A stretch of DNA of 64,000 nt from Rhodamnia argentea (taxonomy: Eukaryota > Streptophyta > Magnoliopsida > Myrtales > Myrtaceae). The position numbers were made by a program, and so were the translations under genes. The notes below the pieces were generated by a model. The model worked only from the letters and a program-made list of their open reading frames with translations, searched no databases and had not been told where the DNA came from. Shown here piece by piece: positions 22,946 through 36,098 of this stretch. The DNA is taken from assembly GCF_020921035.1 (NCBI RefSeq), contig NC_063155.1, positions 6,247,001-6,311,000 on the forward strand, in the 5' to 3' direction. The number at the start of each line of letters is the position of its first letter. Within the stretch, counting starts at the first letter, position 1.

Positions 22946-24504
22946 TTCCTAAAGTGAAACTACACCAGGACTGAGCTTTTTTTGCATGTTGCTTGCTTGA
23001 GAGTTGGCAGACAAAGACCATCACATAGTTGACATGGAGGATAGTGGAGCCAAAGTGTGGCACTTCCATTTATTTACTATCCTCTTTGGCTGGTGTGTTT
23101 GATCTACAATATGTCAATTACTAGCATTTGGATATGCACACATTCACCTTCCTTTCCCTTTTTCTGGAGAGACAATTAGTCGGGTGACGCGGAAGAGGAC
23201 ACTCATAATTGTCCTTCAAAAAACAATAATGGGAGTAGCAACTAGCAATTCCTCACTTGGCATATGAATACAAACAAGTGCGGTTAGCACCGATTAAGAC
23301 TGGCCACGAAAGCGAAATACAACGGCGGGGGTTTTTCACCGAAAATGAACGATTGGAAACATGTTTTTTCCGAAAATAATCTTTTTCGAAATAATCAGTC
23401 GGTGAAAAAGGCTTTCATTACCGATGGATGCGAACGGTTATTTTGTAAGAACATATTTTTCGATCCAAGTTATTCATTTTTCGCAAAACCAATGGAGGCT
23501 AAGTGTGGATCCCTTTTGGATTGGTGCCCCTTGAGCCTCTCCGTTTCGCTTTGACAACTCCTTTGTTCTTATTAGGTGATTTGTTTGCACATTACTTGTA
23601 AAGCTAAAATGCCGACCATAGAAGTGGCAACATTCTGTCGATAATGGGCATTTTATTATGAGTCATTATGACACCTCTTTTTCCTTTTCTTTTTCTTTTT
23701 TAAATCTAGGCTTTGGCTTGGGGAGGTTAGAACTAGTCCAATCCAATCCTCTTAGTGCCTGAAACTGAATCTAGAATTTAATTGCAATTATTAGGCTGTA
23801 GTGGATTTCGTTTGAAGCATGGCTGATCAAGCAAAGGGGTTAATCAAAGTTCTTGATGGGATAGGGATTGCACTTTCACAAAAAAAAAAAAAATTGAATG
23901 AGATAAGCTTGCTCTCGCCCGTTAGAGATAAGTAAGGATTATGTTGGATAATTTTCTACGTTATAGATATTTTAATAATTATGTTGATTGTCCACATCTT
24001 TCGAGATTATGTGTATATCTTGATTGATATGTTGTCTTGGCCTATAAATAGGCTCGTGTATTGTCTTTATCAAATATTGAAATATATTGAAATTCAGTCT
24101 TCTGTATTATTTTTATCTCCCAAACAAACAAGAAAAAAGAAAAATAAATGAAGGATGACCTCTTAAGTTCAAGCCAAATTAGAAAAGGACACGTACGAAT
24201 ACAATGTGGAAGTACGATGAAGTGATCTTCTCAAATCTTTTTAAGTTTGTCGATTTGAGAAATAGGTCACACAAATTTTATCCATCATCTGTTGAAGGAA
24301 AAAAAAATCCCACATAGTCTACAATATCACAATTCCTTCACTAATTTTCATTGTTACTTTATTTTACTTTGAATTGTTATTGTTAGGCTAACAATACAAC
24401 CTGGGGTGAATGGGGTGAATAGATTGTTTGAAAACTTAAACAACCTTTCGCAAAAGATAGCAAGATATACTTTGACAATTGTAGAAATGAGAAAGTCATC
24501 TATT
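22946..24504. other. intergenic repeats
   Basis: 23345-23510 has ttttcgaaa-type repeat sequence. A stretch at about 23943-24130 starts tgttggat and contains cctataaataggct, like a solo LTR, but no target duplication was found. Confidence 0.3.
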
Positions 24505-24765
24505 GAACAATGTTGGGTCCATTCTAGAATTTTCAATTTTGTCAATGTATTTCTGAACTTTTGCATGAAATTTCCAATTTAATTATTTCGGCCAATTGCC
24601 GCCAAAAAAGGTTGACCTAGCGATAGTCGACCGTGACTAGACGTCACGTCAGTAATTTCTAACTGCAATTGGACCAAAGGACCATATCGAAATTTCATAC
24701 AAAGATTTAGGACTACATTACAAAATTGAAAATTTTAGGAATGAATTGACATATGTGCAATAGCC
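24505..24765. mobile_element. inverted-repeat MITE-like element
   Basis: The left arm (tctagaattttcaattttgt ... gcatgaaatttcc) is matched inverted by gaaatttcatacaaag ... acaaaattgaaaattttagg. The centre contains ggttgacctagcgatagtcg. No coding frame. Confidence 0.65.
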
Positions 24766-26699
24766 CCCGTAGAAACAAATTGAAAGTACCAAGCGTGCAT
24801 GTGCTTATATCATACAATTATAGGCAACAATGAATTGATATAAAATAGCACATAACAATTTATAGCGGTTCAGTTTTATCTCCAAGCGTCCAGTCTCACA
24901 TTAACAACCATAACAGCGGCTATAATCCATAACAATCTTCAAGAGATATTACAATCTACAAAAAATGCTTCTATCGCATGATAGATTACACTATCAAAAC
25001 GCAAGTACGAGTTCTGCTATCACAATTATCCAAATCACTTGTCACTTATTACAAAGCAATGAGAACTCTACAACAAGAGAATATCAAACAAACAGTAACA
25101 CGGCCTGTTCAAATTATAACACAAAATGATAATAAACAGAGTAAAGCTTTCTCAATTTCTGTCAACCCCTTCTATCTGCTTTAATCCTCTTTATATAGAC
25201 GTCCACTCTCCAATCCAACTATTGGAGATCCTTCTGATGAGTTAAGAGCCGCCGGGACTTGATTCAGGCAGTTGCTAAGGTTCAGGCCGCACATACATTC
25301 TGTTCCTACTTGCAAAAGCATGGCTTTCCAAAATAGAGTTTGTTGGCAATGTTTCAGCAGCTATTCATTCTAACTTTCGACCAAAACTGGCAGCACTGTT
25401 CTGAATCATCTATAGTCCTCTTTTTGCGGATTCCTAGCCTGTCAGCAGCTATATTCTTCCCATTCAATTGTTCATTCTGAAGATGAAATGATGATCGGCA
25501 CCTTTTAGGAATTGATATTTGCATGATACGTTGCTCCTTCTCGCTTGATAGTAGCACATGCCCTTGTCAATAGTTCGTTGGTGTTGTCCATGGTATTCCT
25601 TGCGGAACGACTTACAATGTATTATCCTATGATCCTCCTAAGCATATCGGCATACAAAGACTTTACCTAACTGATCACCTTATTATGGTACCTCCAAACC
25701 CTTATGAATAACACGTCATATCATACTTGTTCTCCTCTTATCAAGATCCTCATCTTTGTAAACAGCATTCACAGTACTTAAGGAAACCAAGAATATTATC
25801 AGTCTTCCCGATAATATCACCACTTCATCACAATGACCATCTCAATTATCACGTAGATATTAAACCAATGACAGTTTTGGAATCATCAAAATACCACAAG
25901 GATTTTTCCCAACAAGAGTAACATAAGAGTTAACTTTCACATAAATGGGGCAATACATTTCCTATAAACAACATGCAATTTTACAACGCAATTTTTTTTC
26001 TCCTATATTACTTGCATGAAAACGTTAGTTTTTCAATACATCCATCCAAGTGAAAAAAACATTTATTTTTTCAACATAAAAGCTGAGAAAACATAAGGCA
26101 TAGATATCTCGATTAATAAAGATTGCTGGCTTTTTGGGGATAGGAAGTATTAGCCCTAGAGTACTACACTGTCGCCACATCAGTCAAAAGTGTAGTTTGA
26201 TGATTTCTTGGTCAGACCAACATAAGTTATGAAATGATGATGGAAGAAAACCTAATTATTTTATCGTTGGGTTCAAAGCAGTATCTACTATCTAGAACCG
26301 TCGTGCTTCATTTTTCCAATTACCAATACTTTGTTAAATAAACAGTATCAATATAGTAAACTGTTGAAACTTGAACATAATTTTTACCCTATTGAAAGGT
26401 AAGGAAAGGACCACTTCATCCTTTTTATTGTTTGGAGTGATTTCTGTCTGTTCCTACGAAAAGTAATTTTCGTTTTGGCAATAAATAAGATAAGAATACA
26501 TGCGTTGATTAAGATTCATGAGAAATTCTCAAGAGGGCACGTCACTTTATTGCCGATTCATGCTCATCTCTTTCAATTTTCAAATTCCTTTTATTCTTTT
26601 TCAGTAATAGGGAATTTGTAGATTAGGTGAAAAGTAATCGGGTATTTAGAACTGATTCATAATTCTTTTTCTTCTTCTCCATCCCCTTTTGACATTATC
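24766..26699. other. intergenic, no gene seen
   Basis: AT-rich sequence with short frames only and no conserved motif recognised. Confidence 0.4.
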
Positions 26700-28265
26700 A
26701 ACGGCCTAAAAAATAGGGATAAACATGATTTCAAGATAAAATCGGAAAACGAAAAACCGAACCGATGGAAACGGGGTAGGTTTCTGGTTTCGGGGTATGC
26801 GGGGTAGATTACGGGTTTTATATTATGCAAGATATGTTCCAAGTTCCAAGGTATGGAGGGTAGGTTTCCGGTTCCAGGGTATGTAAGATAAATTCCAGCT
26901 TTAAAAAATTGAAGAACCAGGTTTGACAAAGTGATTCTAGAACCTGGAACAATTCTTTTTGTTTTTTCTTATTCTACGTCTTTACATGATCATGCGGTAT
27001 TCCATGGCGTCCAATGATGAGTGTGTAATTTGGAACTATTAGTCCGAGCTTTCATTTTCGGCGATATCCATGACTAAGACTTTTATTTTGTGAATGTTTC
27101 ATATTTTAGTGTGTCGAAATCTGAGTTATGATTAGTAGATTGCAATAGCAAATAATGATATTTAAAAGTGATAGTTCATATAGGTGGAACGTGGATAGAT
27201 CGTCAAACCAATCCTGGAACCTAATGACAAGGTAGGTTCCAGGTTTGCTCACATCTACTAAAAATCCAGGGAAAAGATTTAAAATAAAATGAAAAAAATT
27301 GCTAAAGAGGCCATGTTAGACAATTTCTATTCACCATTCTTTTACTCCAATGGACATGGAATTTCAAGATTCTCTAGGGCATGCATTGATGAATCGGGAT
27401 GTGGAATTAGTGTCAATCCGCCTACCCGCATGAAGAACGCAGTGGGAACGAAAATAATGATGAGCCAACGATGTAAACTATATCAACTTACCTTACGTCT
27501 CTCGACATAATAGATGCGACAGACACATATAGTTTATTTATTCGCCTTTAAACCTTACAGGACAAGAAAATGGTAAAGTGCATGCCACTACAAATATTCC
27601 ACATATACGGTGTCAACTTTGATGGTGTCTAAAGGAGTTTGGACTACTCGTATCGTAGGAACTAGATAAGAGTCGAGATATTTACTGATTAATGATTGTG
27701 ATCAGGGGCGATCGATTTTAGGGTAGGTAAATTCTAGATCCGAAACTCGGGACCTACTATGTTAGAACCGGTTCCCAGCTTTTGAAATGTGGAACATATT
27801 ATGTTTTCCCTAGAAGCTAATATATTTTTCTAATCAAATTTCAGGATCTACTCGAGAACCTGTTTTTCTTTTGTTCCTTTATTTTTTTTTTTCATTTTCC
27901 GCGGCAAAACAATATAAGCAACAAACGATTCAAAGTAAGAGATGAACGAGGGCGAACGAGCACGGGCAAGTCAGAAAGAGCAAGGATAGTGAGGCTCGAA
28001 CAAGCAAGGAGGAGGGTCAGTCGGGAGCAAAAAAAAAGGTCGTGAAGTGTCCGAATGAGATTAGAGAGAATAGATTAAAATATATATATACCAAGAGAAC
28101 AATTAGGGCTTTGGCTTGATAAAACCGGTTCCAAATTTGGTCCAGTCAGTTTGGTTCTTGGTTGGTTCTTATTGGGACCCGAGATTCCGAGCGGTTCCCA
28201 CCGATTCCAAAAACTTGAAATCGAAAAACGAACCGGTTTTGAGGACGGTCTGATCCGAATCCTAA
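26700..28265. repeat. degenerate transposon-like region with recurring gg(t)a/ccggttcc phrases
   Basis: Both edges carry phrases such as aaaccgaaccgatgg (about 26753) and cgaaccggttttgagg (about 28228), and the middle has repeated ggtaggttcc / ggttcc. This style is common in plant hAT-type non-autonomous elements. Neither a clean TIR nor a target duplication was found. Confidence 0.35.
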
Positions 28266-28531
28266 GTAGAACCAGTATGATTGCACGGCCTTAGTTGTGA
28301 TGTTCTTCTTTGTTCCATGCCAAAAAAATAGAAAAAGAATGCTCCGCTATAATGTCGACTTTGATGCTGGCAAAAGCCCAGGAGCAAACAAACTTTGGGA
28401 CAAATTGATGTTCTTATGGAATTGAATCGTGGCTGGTGAGTCTTCATGCACTTTCTGATTACAGCTTTTATAGGTGGGACTTCGATTCAAGCTCCACTTA
28501 AGGTATACATCACCATCACAATCGCCGTCAC

Positions 28532-28573
<42 letters not shown>
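28532..28573. repeat. (CAT)14 microsatellite
   Basis: Uninterrupted cat run, flanked by imperfect units. Confidence 0.92.
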
Positions 28574-29749
28574 GATCATCATCATGTCTTGGTCTCCAAT
28601 GACAAGTAATATTGAAAGTTTTGCCTTTCCTTCTTCACATAATTTAGATCCATCCGGCCCAACGTGGTAAATCTTATCCACAAGTCCACACCACAAACAA
28701 ATAGCCTTGTCGGCCCAACATGATTAGATCTTTACTTTTCTTTTGCGCCCTTCCTATTAAAAATAAGTGAAAAAAATCGAATGGTTAATGAAGTAGATTT
28801 CGATTCGAAAATGTCTGGAAGCTCGATTTATATATGTCTTTCGCACCGCTAATCAGTGCGGGTCATGATCATGAAGACCTTAGTTAATTAATCAATGAAC
28901 CTAGAAAGCGTTGAAGAGGACATTTTGCAAAATCGATAATGATGAAGGTCGAGCGCACGATGTACATGTATGAAGACAATACATCCGATGTGCAGTATGC
29001 ATTAGACTTTGGCACTCAAAAAGTCTTCTTAGCATCTTTTTTCAAACATAGGAAAGAAGGAGGCCAGGGTATTCTATAATTTGTTTCGGGCCACATACTT
29101 TTGGACAAATCCTGTTTTGGACCCATATTGTGATACTTCTTTTTTCTAGGGAAAATTAGAGGTGTGCAAGACGGATTGATCGAATCAAGAACTGGCTAGT
29201 TCGGTCCAATTCTTGAGGACGTCGGTTGCTCATTCCTATTAATAATTCATTGATTCTCGATCCTAAAAAATGGGGAACCGATTCTATCGATCTGGTTACT
29301 TATTTTTAGGTGGGACCGGACATAATCAGATCGGGAATCAACCTCTCTCAAAGGAAAAAATGAGTTTTTTTTGCTTAATTTCAAATGAAATTATGTTTTG
29401 ACCCAAAAAAATAAAAATAAAATGAAATCATGTCTGAACACAGCACAGCTCAGCTCAGCAAAATAATGCAATGAAAGTTTTTCCCAGACAAGACAAACCC
29501 AAGAAGTAGGCAGGGGGATTCCCCCAAATTCATGTCACATCACTCATCACTCATGCCTGAAACCAATAAAAAACAGTCAACCCCGCCTTTGTTTATGTTT
29601 CCCCTGTTTAACTGCTCAGATCTTTGATCCCCACCAGTAACAAAATCATCCAAAGGAACAGCTTAACAATGGCGGCTCTACACGCCCCTCCCTCCCCAAC
29701 CCTCAAAACCGAATACCCACTTCGTTAGTACCCCTCAAAAACCTCCATC
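28574..29749. other. spacer upstream of the epimerase gene
   Basis: About 29159 begins agaggtgtgcaagacgg, which looks like one end of an hAT-type element without its partner. The last 300 bp are the probable promoter and leader. Confidence 0.35.
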
Positions 29750-32652
29750 ATGCTCGCGTCGAATCTCTCCCTCGCTCACTCGATCCATGGCCCAGTCACC
29801 CCCGCTCGAAACTCGCCGAAAGACCGGAACTTTTCCTTCCGAACACGCGCCCACTGCATCCCCATCGCGCCGCCGCCGCCGGCCCCGGTCGTGCTGGGGT
29901 TCGGCAGCCTGATGGAGACGTTCGCGGTCGAGGTGCAGAGGGCGGAGAGCAGGGCGCTGGACGTGCCGCTGGTCGCGCCGTTCACCATCGCGTCGTCGAG
30001 GCTGGAGAGGGTGACCAACGTGGCGGTGAGGGTGGAGCTGAGGAACGGCTGCGCGGGGTGGGGGGAGGCGCCGGTCCTGCCGTCCGTGACGGCGGAGGAT
30101 CAGGGGACGGCGATGGAGAAGGCGAGGGAGGCCTGCGAGGCGTTGAAGAGGAGCCCCGCGATGGGGCTGGGGAGAGTTTTGAGAGAGATTGCGGGGATTC
30201 TTCCTGGACATGACTTCGCTTCTGTGAGTTCTTGAGATCGAGGTTTTAGGCTCAATTTGTTTTAGTTTGGTGATCTCTGTGATGCTTACTCTGTTAGAAA
30301 ACGTAGAATGGTGTGTGCAAATCTCATATATGTGGGTCAATAGAACACGTAAAGTTCACCCATGAATGAGTGAGAAGGAGTGCGTGAATCGGACTCGAGA
30401 CCTTTGCATCCCGATGTTTGTCTCCTTTTAAATTGGCCCTCTTTTTGTTTTTGCAGTGTTTGACTCTGCATTCAAGTTCACATCTTGGGCTGTGATTTCC
30501 ATTTACTTACTGTTGTTTGCTACCGTGTGATTTCGCATTCACCTTGCCGTGAATTTTCATCAATGTGAATTCATATCTTTCTGGTTTTGGGGATGTGATG
30601 GATACATGGAGGCTCGTTTTAAAAATAGGTCGATTAACATATGTATAACTCTTTCAAGGAAGAGAAAAAATAGCAATGTTGATGGTTTTGAATTTGACTA
30701 CATTTTGAGTATCTTGGAATGTTTTGGGTGGTTATTGATTTGAACTTTTTACATTTTATTCAGATTTAAGGTGGATCATAGGCATTATGTATATTGTTTT
30801 AAGTTCGTTTCAAACCTGTAGTGACATGGTCCGGTGAAGTTGAAAATAAAAAACAGCTTGCTTGTGGAAGAATCTTGCATTGAGATAATTGAATGAAATG
30901 ATATAGAATGAAATAGTTAATCTATCTTTCCTTTATGTTCAATCAGGCGAGTTAAAATGTCAGAAGATGTTCGTTGTGTTTTCTGAAAATGTAATGGACT
31001 TGGTGGCTATGCGGTGTGTGCTTATGAGACTAGTTTTTCTACCAACTTGGGTATCTTAGTCACCAATTACCTAAAATTTACATTACTTATTGTTATTATC
31101 ATGACATCATATATCTTCAATTGAAGGTTCGGGCAGGAGTTGAGATGGCATTGATTGATGCAGTTGCCAACAGCATCGGAACACCATTGTGGAAATTATT
31201 CGGTGGAGCTTCGAATACATTAACAACAGACATAACAGTTAAGTTTCTATCTTGATTATCAAATGGAAAGATAGTTCCTTAAAATGTATAATCTTGGCAA
31301 TGCCACCTACTCCGTCTGTGTTTGAATTACATATCATAATGTCTTTGATTTTTAGTTTCTTTTTATTTATTTATTTTTTTCAATCAAGTTTGTCATCCAC
31401 ATTTGCAGATTCCGATTGTGTCACCAGCTGAAGCTGCTGACTTGGCTCTTAAATATCGTAAACAAGGTTTCCAGACTTTGAAGCTCAAGGTGGGCAAGGA
31501 TCTCAAAGCAGATATTGAGGTTCTTCAAGCAATACGGGCTGTACACCCTACTTGTTCGTTTATTCTGGATGCTAATGAAGGGTACAAGTCTTCAGAAGCT
31601 ATTCTAGTCCTCGATAAACTCAATGGTAAAGAATGTTATGGACGTGCAAAATCTATCTTTGTTATGCATGCGTCAAAGTGTCAGCAGATTGTGAAACTTC
31701 TCTTTCTTTCTTCTCCTTTCGCTCAAGTTAAAAAAAAAAAAAGGGAAGAAAAAGAGGGAGGGGGGGAGGTTGATACCTTGTTTCTGCTTAATGTGACAAC
31801 CTGAATTTTCTTGCATTGCAAACACTTTTTTGTGTCATTCATTTACCTCCATCTAGTTTTCTTAACTCTTTCCTCCTCCATTCTTTACAGAGATGGGGGT
31901 TACTCCCATTCTCTTTGAGCAGCCAGTTCATAGAGATGATTGGGAAGGTCTTGGACATGTCAGTCGAATTGCTATAGGGAAATATGGGATTTCTGTTGCA
32001 GCTGATGAGAGCTGCCGAAGTTTAGATGATGTCGAGACAATCGTAAAAGGGAATTTGGCGAATGTCATTAACATAAAGCTCGCGAAACTCGGAGTGGTTG
32101 GGGCCCTTGATATTATCGAGTTTGCAAGAGCACATGGCTTGGACCTGATGATCGGTGGTATGGTTGAGACTAGGCTAGCCATGGGCTTCGCTGGCCACCT
32201 TGCTGCTGGCTTTGGTTGTTTCAAGTTAGTATTGCCATTTCTGCTGATACTGTTGCTAAGTAATTATTGTTTATCCGATACATAGTTCCTTAATGCATTA
32301 GATTCTTTTCATCTCAGAAAAGGTAATTTGAGTTATCATAATTTGCTATGGCGAAAGAAAAAGGACTAATATGTTCGACAATCTGTGCAGGTTCTTTGAT
32401 CTTGATACTCCCTTACTGCTAGCAGAAGATCCAGTTTTTGGTGGCTACGAAGGTATTATGGACTGAGCTATTGACTTTGGTCGTCCACAGTCCTACTTTT
32501 GAGTTGTAACAGCCTGACGAATACCACTGGCAAACTTTTCTTTCTCTGACACCATCTTCTTGTTTCTGTTTCTAGTGTCTGGTGCCAATTACAGATTCAA
32601 TAATGCCAGAGGCCATGGTGGCTTCCTTCATTGGGATAACATTGTCTGGTAA
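29750..32652 (+). CDS. L-Ala-D/L-Glu epimerase-like enolase-superfamily protein
   Basis: Six exons, all in phase: 29750-30223, 31127-31237, 31409-31625, 31891-32224, 32391-32452 and 32576-32652; about 424 residues. The mandelate-racemase/muconate-lactonizing-enzyme fold is clear: KxK in LKLKVG (Lys220, Lys222), metal ligands Asp249 (ILDANEG), Glu277 (LFEQPV) and Asp306 (AADES), and the opposite base Lys330 (NIKLAKLG). In bacterial relatives this arrangement epimerises L-Ala-L-Glu to L-Ala-D-Glu in peptidoglycan turnover; the plant role is not settled. The first 50 residues are Ser/Arg/Pro-rich and look like a plastid transit peptide. Exon 1 is very GC-rich compared with the rest. The C-terminus GHGGFLHWDNIVW ends at TAA with no further exon needed. 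Confidence 0.9.
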
Positions 32653-33110
32653 ATCTTTTCGTTTCCCATCTTTTAATGTAGTATCGAAATGTACACCTTC
32701 TTTGATCTACTTGTCCATTTGACTAAGAATTTTCTGATGTTTCACATTATGCCATTATCTTATCTTTGAATCTCAGATTGGTAGAAAGTCGATTACTTCC
32801 ACAACTCAAGTGTTTGGAAGTATCCTTTGTGGACTTTGGTTGCATTCAATCGGCTCATGCGATAGAAAAGTGGCCTCTGATGACATGGAAGCACTTGGCT
32901 CATTTGCTCAGGATAATTGGTTGCACTGTTAAGCCTTGCATTTTTCCAGCTAAATCATTGGCTAATAAATCAAGTGAGCCCAGGTGGTGCTTGTTATTGT
33001 GTGAATGGTTCTGGACTGGTCTGCTTGCGGATGTTTAGCCCAAAACCAAGGACCTAGATGAACTTTGATTACAACTCTCTTAGACAAATTTCTCTAGAGC
33101 TGTTGTCTCT

Positions 33111-33370
33111 CTGAACAGATCTTAATTACTTTCTGCGACAATGTAGACTTCGTGCTTATATCCCAAACTCTGTCTATCTGTTCTTTTCTTCAAAAGGTGA
33201 TCTGGGTGCCTAAATGCTGCTTTGGAGATATGTGTGTGTGTGTGTGTGTGTGAGAAAGAGAGAGGGAGGGAGGGAGGGAGGGAGGGAGTTCTATCCATTC
33301 TATTCTTCAAAATGTGATCTGGGTACCTAAATGCTGTTTTGGATGTGTGTGTATGCGGGCGTGCGCGCGC

Positions 33371-33413
<43 letters not shown>

Positions 33414-33570
33414 CTCTGAACAGATCTTAATTGCTTTCTGTGATGATGTAACTCCATGCTTATATGCCAAACTAGTTTATCTATTTTCATTTTCAAAATG
33501 TGATGTGGGGTGCCTAAATGATGCTTTGGAGATTTGATGTGTGTGTGTGAGAGAGAGAGAGAGAGAGGAG
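33111..33570. repeat. diverged tandem repeat with embedded GT, GGGA and GA tracts
   Basis: The unit ctctgaacagatcttaatt...caaaangtgatctgggtgcc...taaatgctg occurs about three times (33111-33290, a partial 33291-33411, and 33412-33570). Each ends in a microsatellite: (TG)n 33231-33252 with (GGGA)n 33264-33288, (GA)n 33375-33411, and (GA)n 33549-33569. Confidence 0.8.
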
Positions 33571-34420
33571 TTAGTTTTTTATTGTACTTGTTAATGAGCT
33601 GAGAAGCTATCAAATTTAGCACTGATACTCTGCTACAAATTCTCTCCCAAGTCCCCTGGCTACGATGTCATTGGGACAGAATGTTGCTTCAGGGTCGTCA
33701 GCACTGGAATCCTGAATCTTCTCGGTGAACTTGTCTGTCTATGTGAGAGTGAAAAAGCGGGAAAAGGGCCCATTTCAGTAGAAATCTTTGAACTTAAGAC
33801 TATACTCGATCTTCAACTTAGACTATGGGGAACTGACTTATACAGATCAATTAAGGTAACCTGCACTAGATTATACTTATAGCTCTCTCTCTCTCTCTCT
33901 CCCTTTGTAATATGCAGGTGACAACTGGTGGCTTCAAGCACATCCTAGTTCACACAAGAAAAGGGAAAGGAATGAAGGGTTTGTAGGCTGTCTGATCGAA
34001 TGTGATCTTGGGCAGCAGAAACCTTGTTTCTCGAGGAACATCAAATGACATTCAACTGGCCATTCTTCACTCTCTCTAAAAAAAAAGGCTGCTTTTCCTT
34101 ATGGAGCTGCGCTTTTCTAAGGCACGCTCACATGATGATCAGCAATCACTCGAGAGTACATTCATACCTTCAGGCTTCCATGATAATGAAACCGGGTCCC
34201 TCTCTTCTTGAGATAGGTTTTGTAACCGTTTAATGCAATCGCTCGACTCTTTTACGAGACCGCGGGTTGTGCGATTACTCGAATCTTACGCGCGTTCCTC
34301 TCTACTTGCCAAAGGATTCTTGTTGGTCCTGAGCATCAGAGCCAATGAATCGTCTAGGACTCTCAGGCCTAACTCCCTAAAAAAAACTCCAATACCACAT
34401 CATGGGGGTTTACAGGACAT
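33571..34420. other. spacer after the epimerase gene
   Basis: No gene recognised. Includes a CT run at about 33883-33901. Confidence 0.4.
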
Positions 34421-34428
34421 CCCAGTCA

Positions 34429-34794
34429 TAGGGGTGTCAACGGGCCGAGTCGGCCCGAAAATAAACAGCATGTAGCTCGGCCCGGCCCGGCCCGAGCCCG
34501 AATTACATGTGCCCCAACTCTTCAGTTCCGGTTGGGTCGGGTCGGTTTCTTTTTTCCTTTTTTTTTTTTTTGAAATCAAAAGCACTTGACAAGCCCATTG
34601 AATGAAAGAATATAAAAAAATAAAAACGAAAAGAAAATAAACTAAAAAGAAAATATGGGTGTCAAAAAAGCCAAAGCCGGCCCGGCCCGACCAGGCCCAA
34701 GCCTTATGCGAACAGTACCGAAGCTCGGCCCGAAAAGCCTAAAAAATTAAGTGAATTTTCGGGCCAGGCCCGGTTAGGCTTTTTTACACCCCTA
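34429..34794. mobile_element. 366-bp hAT-like MITE with 8-bp target duplication
   Basis: Ends taggggtgtcaa and ttttttacacccctA. Exact target duplication cccagtca at 34421-34428 and 34795-34802. Both subterminal regions are packed with cggcccgg/gcccggcc phrases and the middle is poly-T and A-rich. Non-coding. Confidence 0.88.
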
Positions 34795-34802
34795 CCCAGT
34801 CA

Positions 34803-36098
34803 GTTTTATGAAACCGCATGCTATGGCTCAAATCTATATTCAATCTTATTTCCGATAGGAGAGTCCAAGAGCCGAAAATATCAGTCTCAAATCTGTCTCC
34901 AACTTTTTTCTTTTATCTTGGCAAAAATCTCAAATTTTAGATCAATCTTAAATTTGTCTCAAACTTTTTTTAATCTTGGAAAAAATCCTAAACTTTAGGT
35001 TGTCTTAAATTTGTCTTGAACTTTTTTTTTTTGTCTACAAAAAAAGACCTCAAACTTTAGGTTCAGTTCTAAAAATGTCTTGAATCTTGCTTTGTCTAAA
35101 AAAAAATCACCAACTTTCGATTTATTCTCAAATCTACCTATTAAGGTCCAGTCCCAACGGGACGAGACATTTCCACGCCCATAACATATCCACATCAGCA
35201 AAGTAATATCGCGATAGGTGTGGATTGACATGATATTTTCACGCCGATAACAAATCCATCCCAAAAAAAAATTATCGGAATTCTTTAAAATGAAACCATT
35301 CTAGGATATGAAAATTAGGGACGACTAACGACGATTTCCGGACGGAAAGCTAATGGGGGTAGATTTGAGATAGAGTGAAAACTTATTTATAGTTGAGGAA
35401 TTTTTTAGTGAATTAGGCCGTCCCGACGATGCAGAAGGATGAATTGAAAGATCACCAAGATGGTGACTACATCAGCAAAATAGTTTTGTGTGTGTGGAAT
35501 CATTCGTTAACGTGAAGTGATCATGAGAACCCCACCACCACCATCATCGTCATCATCATGAGGAGCAAACCTTGACCGGTTCAATGATGGCTCGAGCTCT
35601 CTGCTGAACCTGAAAATCCAAGGCATGGAGATTAAAAAACAAAGGGGGATGGGAATCAATCACGACCCTCCTTCTTTATGCTTTGTGCCAGTGTAATCCA
35701 TTAAAGCGCCGTGGGTAATTTCACTTTTAGCTTTGGACCCAAGTTGGTCCCAATGATGATGCGGTTTTAACATTTGTTTAACCCGAACACTGTTTTGCCT
35801 TAAGCAAAGCTGTGAATCATGTGTTGAGATTTCTGCTGTTCCTCAGCATTCTCGGAGTTAGATATATTTACATGTTACAAAGATTGAATTCGATCGGTGG
35901 CTTTGACTTTAAACTTTTTAGCTTTGTCAATTTAGTCCTAAACTTTTCAATATAGTCATTCTAATTTTCCAATGAAAATTGACTGAAAGGATTACACTGG
36001 AATTTCGCGCAAAAAGTTGAAGACTCGATTGACAGAATTAAAAAGTTTAGGACCACATTTATATTCGCACAATAATAGATTTATGAATTTATGACTAG
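34803..36098. other. intergenic, internally repetitive
   Basis: 34880-35130 repeats the phrase aaatttgtct(c/t)gaacttttt followed by ttgnaaaaaatc about five times, a tandem array of roughly 55-70 bp units. A half inverted-repeat element lies near 35890-36065. No gene seen. Confidence 0.45.

Noticed and set aside
23943..24130. Possible solo LTR (tgttggat ... with cctataaataggct)
   Set aside because: No matching CA end with target duplication and no second copy in the window.
33122..33622. 166-residue minus-strand frame rich in LSLSLS and HTHTHT
   Set aside because: Translation of GA and GT microsatellites.
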